Source: Alphaproteobacteria bacterium (GTDB lineage Bacteria > Pseudomonadota > Alphaproteobacteria > UBA828). From it: a stretch of DNA of 9,773 nt. Position numbers and translations under genes: made by a program. Of this stretch, positions 6,649-9,773 are shown one piece after another; within the stretch, counting starts at the first letter, position 1; each line of letters starts with the position of its first letter. The stretch covers positions 1 through 9,773 of the forward strand of contig JAPYQV010000067.1 in the NCBI GenBank assembly GCA_029937205.1, written 5' to 3'. The notes below the pieces were generated by a model. That model was not told the origin of the DNA, made no database searches, and was given only the letters and a program-made list of their open reading frames with translations.

Positions 6649-7476
6649 GTGGCGGTGCAAAGTGCGCTTTTGCCTGCCGTGCTGGGTTTTGTTTTAACCG
6701 GCGCCGTCCGCCTCGCCAATGGCCGCAATCACGGGCCACGGGTGGCCGGCGCCGCCGTAACCCTGAGCTTCGGTGTGGTCTATTTCCTGTTTGTCGCGAT
6801 CCCGCCGCTGCCGCCGCTGTCTTTCTTCGACAAGCTGATTTACGGCGCGGCCGGTGGCCTGGTGCTCGGATTTTTGCTCGATTTTGGGCGCCTGCCGCCG
6901 TTCCTGCGCTGGCTGTTGTTCCCGGCTGGCTGCGGCGCCCTGCTTTATTGGCTTGAGCATCCGGGCGTGGAGACAGCCGGCTTGTGGACGTTGGTTGGTC
7001 TCGCCGGCCTGTGGCTCGCCAGTGTTGCGGCTCTCTGGCGTCTCGAGGCGGAGCGCGAGGCAGGCCTCAATCCAGTGGTCAAGCTGCTGATCGCAGCGCT
7101 CGGTCTTGCTGCCGTGGCCATGCTCGGCGGCGCCCCGGACATTGCCCACCTCGCCATGGCGCTTGCCGCCGCGCTGTTCGGCTTCACGTTATGGAACTGG
7201 CCGACCAATGTGTTCCCCTATGGTGCGACCCTGTTGATGGGCGCCGGCGGCACGCTGTTTCTGCTCGCCTGGATCGCGGCATTGCACGAACCGGCTATCA
7301 GTCTGCCGGCTCTCGGCCTCCTGGTATTGGTCTTTTTCGCTGATATGGCCGCCAAGCATATGCATCTCGGCGACAGCCGCGCCGCCAATGCCGCGGCGCC
7401 CATCATTTTAGCGGCCGTGTGCTGTGTGCCGGTGCTCGGCGCCGTGGCGTTGGCTCACTTTCTCGGGACCCCTTAA
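6649..7476 (+). CDS. Polytopic membrane protein of unknown function
   Basis: At least 275 residues and strongly hydrophobic; I do not recognise the family. About ten membrane segments are visible, roughly at 6-21, 32-53, 65-80, 84-101, 108-128, 143-160, 165-190, 194-213, 218-240 and 249-272. Charged residues cluster in loops, such as the RLEAEREAG loop near 131-139 and KHMHLGDSR near 236-244. No ATP-binding or obvious transporter motif was found. The first conventional start is GTG 6649, used here, but it has no ribosome site. A GGGAGG 5 bases before an in-frame ATA at 6625 suggests the protein may begin eight codons earlier with an acidic E-T-E-F-F-D stretch. It is divergent from fdhD, so the roughly 120 bases between 6502 and 6625 may carry promoters for both. 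Its stop overlaps that of the convergent hydrolase gene. A formate or anion transport role would be speculation. Confidence 0.75.
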   Translation: MAVQSALLPAVLGFVLTGAVRLANGRNHGPRVAGAAVTLSFGVVYFLFVAIPPLPPLSFFDKLIYGAAGGLVLGFLLDFGRLPPFLRWLLFPAGCGALLYWLEHPGVETAGLWTLVGLAGLWLASVAALWRLEAEREAGLNPVVKLLIAALGLAAVAMLGGAPDIAHLAMALAAALFGFTLWNWPTNVFPYGATLLMGAGGTLFLLAWIAALHEPAISLPALGLLVLVFFADMAAKHMHLGDSRAANAAAPIILAAVCCVPVLGAVALAHFLGTP

Positions 7477-8342
7477 ACGCGGAAAAAAAAGAACAATGCC
7501 CGGGCGACTTCGTCCGGCATTTCTTCCGGTAGGAAATGACCGCCATCGAGTACACCGCCGGTGACGTTCTCGGCATACTCGCGCCACACCGCAGCCACGT
7601 CATACCATTCTTCATGGCGATTTCCCCATAGCGCCATGGTCGGGCAAGTGATTTTCCGCGCCAGATCCTCTGTGTCATGTTCAAGATCGATCGTCGCGCC
7701 GGCGCGGTAATCCTCGCAGCTGGCATGAATCACCGCCGGGTCTGAAAAGCAACGCTCATATTCGGCCATGGCCTCGGCGTCGAAATAATCCAATTTCCCA
7801 CCGCCCCAACTCTTCAGGCACCAATGAAGAAAATATACCGGGTCTCCACCGATCAGGCGTTCCGGCAGATCGAACGGCTGGCTGAGTAAAAACCAATGGT
7901 AATAGCCCATCGCCTTTTCCTTATCGGTACCGGCGAAGGCGGTATAGGTCGGCACGATATCGATCACCGCGAGGCGCTGCACCCGCTCGGGATGGTCGCG
8001 CGCCAAACGGTGGGCGACGCGCGCACCCCGGTCATGGCCGACGAGGGCGAATTTATCGAAGCCAAGCGCCGCCATGACCGCAACCTGGTCGCGCGCGCTG
8101 GCGCGTTTGCTGTAGCCGGCATGGTCGGTGCCACCCTCCGGCTTGGCGCTGTCGCCATAACCGCGTAAATCCGTTGCCACCACGGTAAAGTGCTGCGCCA
8201 GAATGGGCGCCACTTTGTGCCACATAACATGCGACTGCGGGTAGCCGTGCAGCAGCAACAGCGGCGGCCCCGAGCCGCCACGCACCAGGTTTATCTCGAC
8301 CCCATCGGCATCGATTTTGTCGTGCTCGAATCCCCGGAACAT
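7473..8342 (-). CDS. Fluoroacetate/haloacetate dehalogenase-like alpha/beta hydrolase
   Basis: A 289-residue alpha/beta hydrolase. ATG at 8342 is preceded by GGGGGAG a few bases upstream. The oxyanion-hole region is LLLLHGYPQ (28-36). The nucleophile elbow GHDRGAR gives Asp D104 with R105 and R108, the acid is D128, and the base is H269 in GGHF. The halide-pocket residues of fluoroacetate dehalogenase (RPA1163: H155, W156, W185, Y219) correspond, by spacing, to H149, W150, W179 and Y212, and the substrate-binding Arg pair is kept. From this family, the expected reaction is hydrolytic removal of halide from haloacetates, giving glycolate; the true substrate is not proven, and an epoxide hydrolase-type activity is the alternative. 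Cytoplasmic, with no signal peptide. It converges on the membrane protein gene with overlapping stops and is divergent from the DUF1499 gene. The 3' end contains a run of eight T, encoding FFFF. Confidence 0.88.
   Translation of the reverse strand: MFRGFEHDKIDADGVEINLVRGGSGPPLLLLHGYPQSHVMWHKVAPILAQHFTVVATDLRGYGDSAKPEGGTDHAGYSKRASARDQVAVMAALGFDKFALVGHDRGARVAHRLARDHPERVQRLAVIDIVPTYTAFAGTDKEKAMGYYHWFLLSQPFDLPERLIGGDPVYFLHWCLKSWGGGKLDYFDAEAMAEYERCFSDPAVIHASCEDYRAGATIDLEHDTEDLARKITCPTMALWGNRHEEWYDVAAVWREYAENVTGGVLDGGHFLPEEMPDEVARALFFFFRV
7483..7520 (-). terminator. Possible intrinsic terminator inside the 3' end of the dehalogenase gene
   Basis: On the minus strand, ATGCC (7520-7516 side) pairs with GGCAT (7500-7496 side). 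Two more GC pairs form if one base is bulged, and eight T follow at 7490-7483. The layout fits a Rho-independent terminator. It lies before the stop codon at 7475-7473, so termination in the T run would give messages without a stop, which argues against strong termination here. Confidence 0.3.
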
Positions 8343-8370
8343 CTTTCTCCCCCATTCGCTCGATAATATC

Positions 8371-8376
8371 TAATAT
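8371..8376 (+). promoter_or_regulatory. Possible -10 element for the DUF1499 gene
   Basis: TAATAT ends 6 bases before the ATG at 8383, so transcription would start at or next to the start codon and give a leaderless message. No good -35 is seen 16-18 bases upstream, and the 40-base gap is shared with the divergent hydrolase gene. Weak evidence. Confidence 0.25.
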
Positions 8377-8382
8377 GCGGCC

Positions 8383-8772
8383 ATGAAAAACATGACAGCG
8401 AGACGCCCGCGCAACCATTTTGTCGCCGCGCCGGCTGATTCTAACCCGCACCGGCCCGACCGCATAAGCCCTACCTTCACTTGTAGCGCGGCCGAGCTTT
8501 ATACCTTGGTGCGAAAGACCGCATTGGCCCAGCCGCGTACCATATTGCAGTCGGAATCTCCCGAAGAGAATCACTTGGCATTCGTCCAGCGAACCAAATA
8601 TTGGCGCTTTCCCGATGACATCGTGGCCGACATTATCGCTTTGGAGGATGGTGGTGCGACGCTCATGCTATCGAGCAAGGCGCGCTATGGCATGGAAGAT
8701 TTTGGCGTCAACAAACGCCGCGTGATTCGCTGGCTTGCTGCCCTTGAGGCAGGTGCCGCGCAAGCGACCTAA
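8383..8772 (+). CDS. DUF1499 family protein
   Basis: A 129-residue protein. The C-terminal two thirds match DUF1499 as I know it: FVQRTKYWRFPDDIVADII at 67-85, a short GGATLMLSSKARYG stretch near 89-102, and DFGVNKRRVIRWLAAL at 105-120. The N-terminus (RPRNHFVAAPAD) resembles the start of stand-alone cytoplasmic members, and no signal peptide or membrane segment is visible. The biochemical role of the family is unknown to me. Start is the ATG at 8383; the in-frame ATG at 8392 is an alternative, and neither has a clear ribosome site. It is divergent from the dehalogenase-like gene across 40 bases, and 126 bases separate it from the next gene, so it is probably transcribed alone. Confidence 0.82.
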   Translation: MKNMTARRPRNHFVAAPADSNPHRPDRISPTFTCSAAELYTLVRKTALAQPRTILQSESPEENHLAFVQRTKYWRFPDDIVADIIALEDGGATLMLSSKARYGMEDFGVNKRRVIRWLAALEAGAAQAT

Positions 8773-8825
8773 AGCCGGATTGCTGACCTATCGAGAGGTT
8801 GATGACGCTGGGGCGACGCCACGCC

Positions 8826-8854
8826 TTGAATGCGACTGACGGATCGCCTACATA
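8826..8854 (+). promoter_or_regulatory. Possible sigma70-type promoter of the dehydrogenase gene
   Basis: TTGAAT (8826-8831) and TACATA (8849-8854) are separated by 17 bases, in the 126-base gap before the gene starting at 8899. Four of six bases match at -35 and three of six at -10, so it is only moderately supported. The rest of the gap (8773-8898) shows no other convincing signal. Confidence 0.35.
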
Positions 8855-8898
8855 CGCATGATTCTTGCCCCACCATCCGCGCACAAAAGGACTGTTTC

Positions 8899-9773
8899 AT
8901 GAAAGCTGTCGTTTTCACCCACTCGCTGCCGATCGATGAGCCGCGCAGCCTGTTCGACATCGAACTGCCGGACCCGGTTCCCGGCCCGCGCGACCTGCTG
9001 GTCGCCATCGACGCTGTGGCGATCAACCCGGCGGACGCCAAGCGCCGCATGCACGTGGCCGCCGACGGCCCGGTCGATCCGTTCATCCTTGGCTACGACG
9101 CGGTAGGCGTGGTGCGCGGCGTCGGCGCCGAGGTCTCGCTGTTCGGCGTCGGCGATACGGTGTGGTACGCCGGCGACGCGACGCGTCAGGGCTCCTACGC
9201 GACGCTCCAGACGGTCGACGAGCGCATCGTCGGCCACGCGCCCCGTTCGGTTGCGCCCGCCCAAGCCGCGTCGCTACCGCTCACCAGCCTGACCGCCTGG
9301 GAGCTGTTGTTCGACAGGATGGGCATCGCTGAGGGCGGCGCTGGGGGCGGCGCTGGGGGCGGCGGCTCGCTGCTGGTCATCGGCGCCGCGGGCGGTGTTG
9401 GATCGATCACCATCCAGCTCGCCGCGAAACTCACGAATCTGAACATCGTCGCCACGGCCTCGCGACCGGAAACGGCGCAGTGGTGCCGCTCGCTCGGCGC
9501 CCACGACATCGTCAACCACAAGGATCTGGTCAACGAGGCGAAGGCGGCCGGCCACGACGCGTTCAGCTATATCGTGCAGTACGCAGACACCTCGCTGCAC
9601 TGGGACGCGATGTGCGAGCTTGTCGCACCGCAGGGCAAGATCGGCACGATCGTCGAAACGCCGGACAAGGTCGACATCTCCAAATTGCAGGGCAAATCCG
9701 CCGCCCTGGTGTGGGAATTGATGTTCACCCGATCGATGTTTCAATGCGACGATATGGCCGAACAGGGCCGCAT
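8899..9773 (+). CDS. Medium-chain dehydrogenase/reductase (zinc-binding ADH family, quinone oxidoreductase-like), 3' truncated
   Basis: The frame runs open to the right edge, with 291 codons visible of an expected 335-345. ATG 8899 is preceded by AAAAGGA at 8885-8891 with 7 bases spacing. The N-terminal GroES-like domain has AINPADAKRR at 44-53, where catalytic-zinc ADHs carry a Cys; this and the overall pattern suggest a zinc-independent, NADPH-dependent quinone/enone reductase. The GYDAVGVVRGVG stretch near 68-79 and the nucleotide-binding GAAGGVGS motif at 162-169 are typical. It resembles the group often annotated as zinc-binding alcohol dehydrogenase family protein. A Gly/Ala-rich insert (about 146-156) precedes the nucleotide-binding strand and comes from a 12-bp tandem repeat. 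Codon use looks more GC-rich than in the neighbouring genes (fewer AAT, TAT, ATT), which may reflect transfer or strong expression. Substrate cannot be told from sequence. Confidence 0.88.
   Translation, partial: MKAVVFTHSLPIDEPRSLFDIELPDPVPGPRDLLVAIDAVAINPADAKRRMHVAADGPVDPFILGYDAVGVVRGVGAEVSLFGVGDTVWYAGDATRQGSYATLQTVDERIVGHAPRSVAPAQAASLPLTSLTAWELLFDRMGIAEGGAGGGAGGGGSLLVIGAAGGVGSITIQLAAKLTNLNIVATASRPETAQWCRSLGAHDIVNHKDLVNEAKAAGHDAFSYIVQYADTSLHWDAMCELVAPQGKIGTIVETPDKVDISKLQGKSAALVWELMFTRSMFQCDDMAEQGR
9334..9366 (+). repeat. Short GC-rich tandem repeat (12-bp unit) encoding a Gly/Ala linker
   Basis: The unit GGCGGCGCTGGG occurs twice in a row from about 9334 and is followed by a partial third copy. 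It is in frame and encodes Gly-Gly-Ala-Gly repeats just before the NADPH-binding beta strand. Relatives usually have a short turn here, so the length is likely variable between strains through slippage. Confidence 0.7.

Noticed and set aside
6560..6739. Longer fdhD starting at 6739
   Set aside because: It would add about 60 residues unlike any FdhD, overlap the divergent membrane protein, and run through the likely promoter region.
8773..8825. Terminator after the DUF1499 gene
   Set aside because: Only a four-base-pair hairpin (ACCT/AGGT) is visible and no T run follows.
9195..9744. Minus-strand open frames opposite the dehydrogenase gene
   Set aside because: They are the antisense image of a GC-rich coding frame with clear family motifs on the plus strand.

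Overview
The window looks like a stretch of alphaproteobacterial chromosome, moderately to strongly GC-rich. This is judged from the FdsA, FdhD and DUF1499 subfamilies and from codon use; no rRNA or other taxonomic marker is present. It is densely packed with genes, and no gap between genes exceeds about 130 bases.

Left part (1-4439, + strand): the end of a cytoplasmic NAD+-dependent molybdenum formate dehydrogenase operon. The 3' part of fdsB (NuoF-like flavin/NADH subunit) overlaps complete fdsA (catalytic Mo/Fe-S subunit, Cys at the active site) by ATGA. A DUF4213/DUF364 gene follows 7 bases later. FdsA carries the N-terminal [2Fe-2S] motif, two ferredoxin-type [4Fe-4S] motifs and the FdhF-type [4Fe-4S] motif, but no His-Cys3 [4Fe-4S] motif.

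Middle part (4436-6559, - strand): a three-gene cluster reading toward the fds operon. The order is fdhD/fdsC (sulfur transfer to the bis-MGD cofactor), then an unnamed GIY-YIG domain protein, then mobA (guanylyltransferase of Mo-cofactor synthesis). mobA and the DUF364 gene converge and share bases at their stop codons. Two of these three genes mature the cofactor used by FdsA, so the two transcription units form one functional locus. A perfect 2 x 21-bp tandem repeat lies at the 5' end of fdhD.

Right part (6625-9773): a polytopic membrane protein of unknown function (+), divergent from fdhD, with a start that may be ATA. It converges with a fluoroacetate-dehalogenase-like alpha/beta hydrolase (-), again with overlapping stops. 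The hydrolase is divergent, across 40 bases, from a small DUF1499 protein (+). Last is a medium-chain NADPH-dependent dehydrogenase/quinone reductase (+), cut by the right edge, with a more GC-rich look and a Gly-rich tandem repeat. These four genes have no evident link to formate metabolism.

No mobile element, CRISPR array, tRNA or rRNA was seen. The parts least explained are the GIY-YIG and DUF364 genes in a formate dehydrogenase locus, the altered Fe-S set of FdsA, and the repeat at fdhD.
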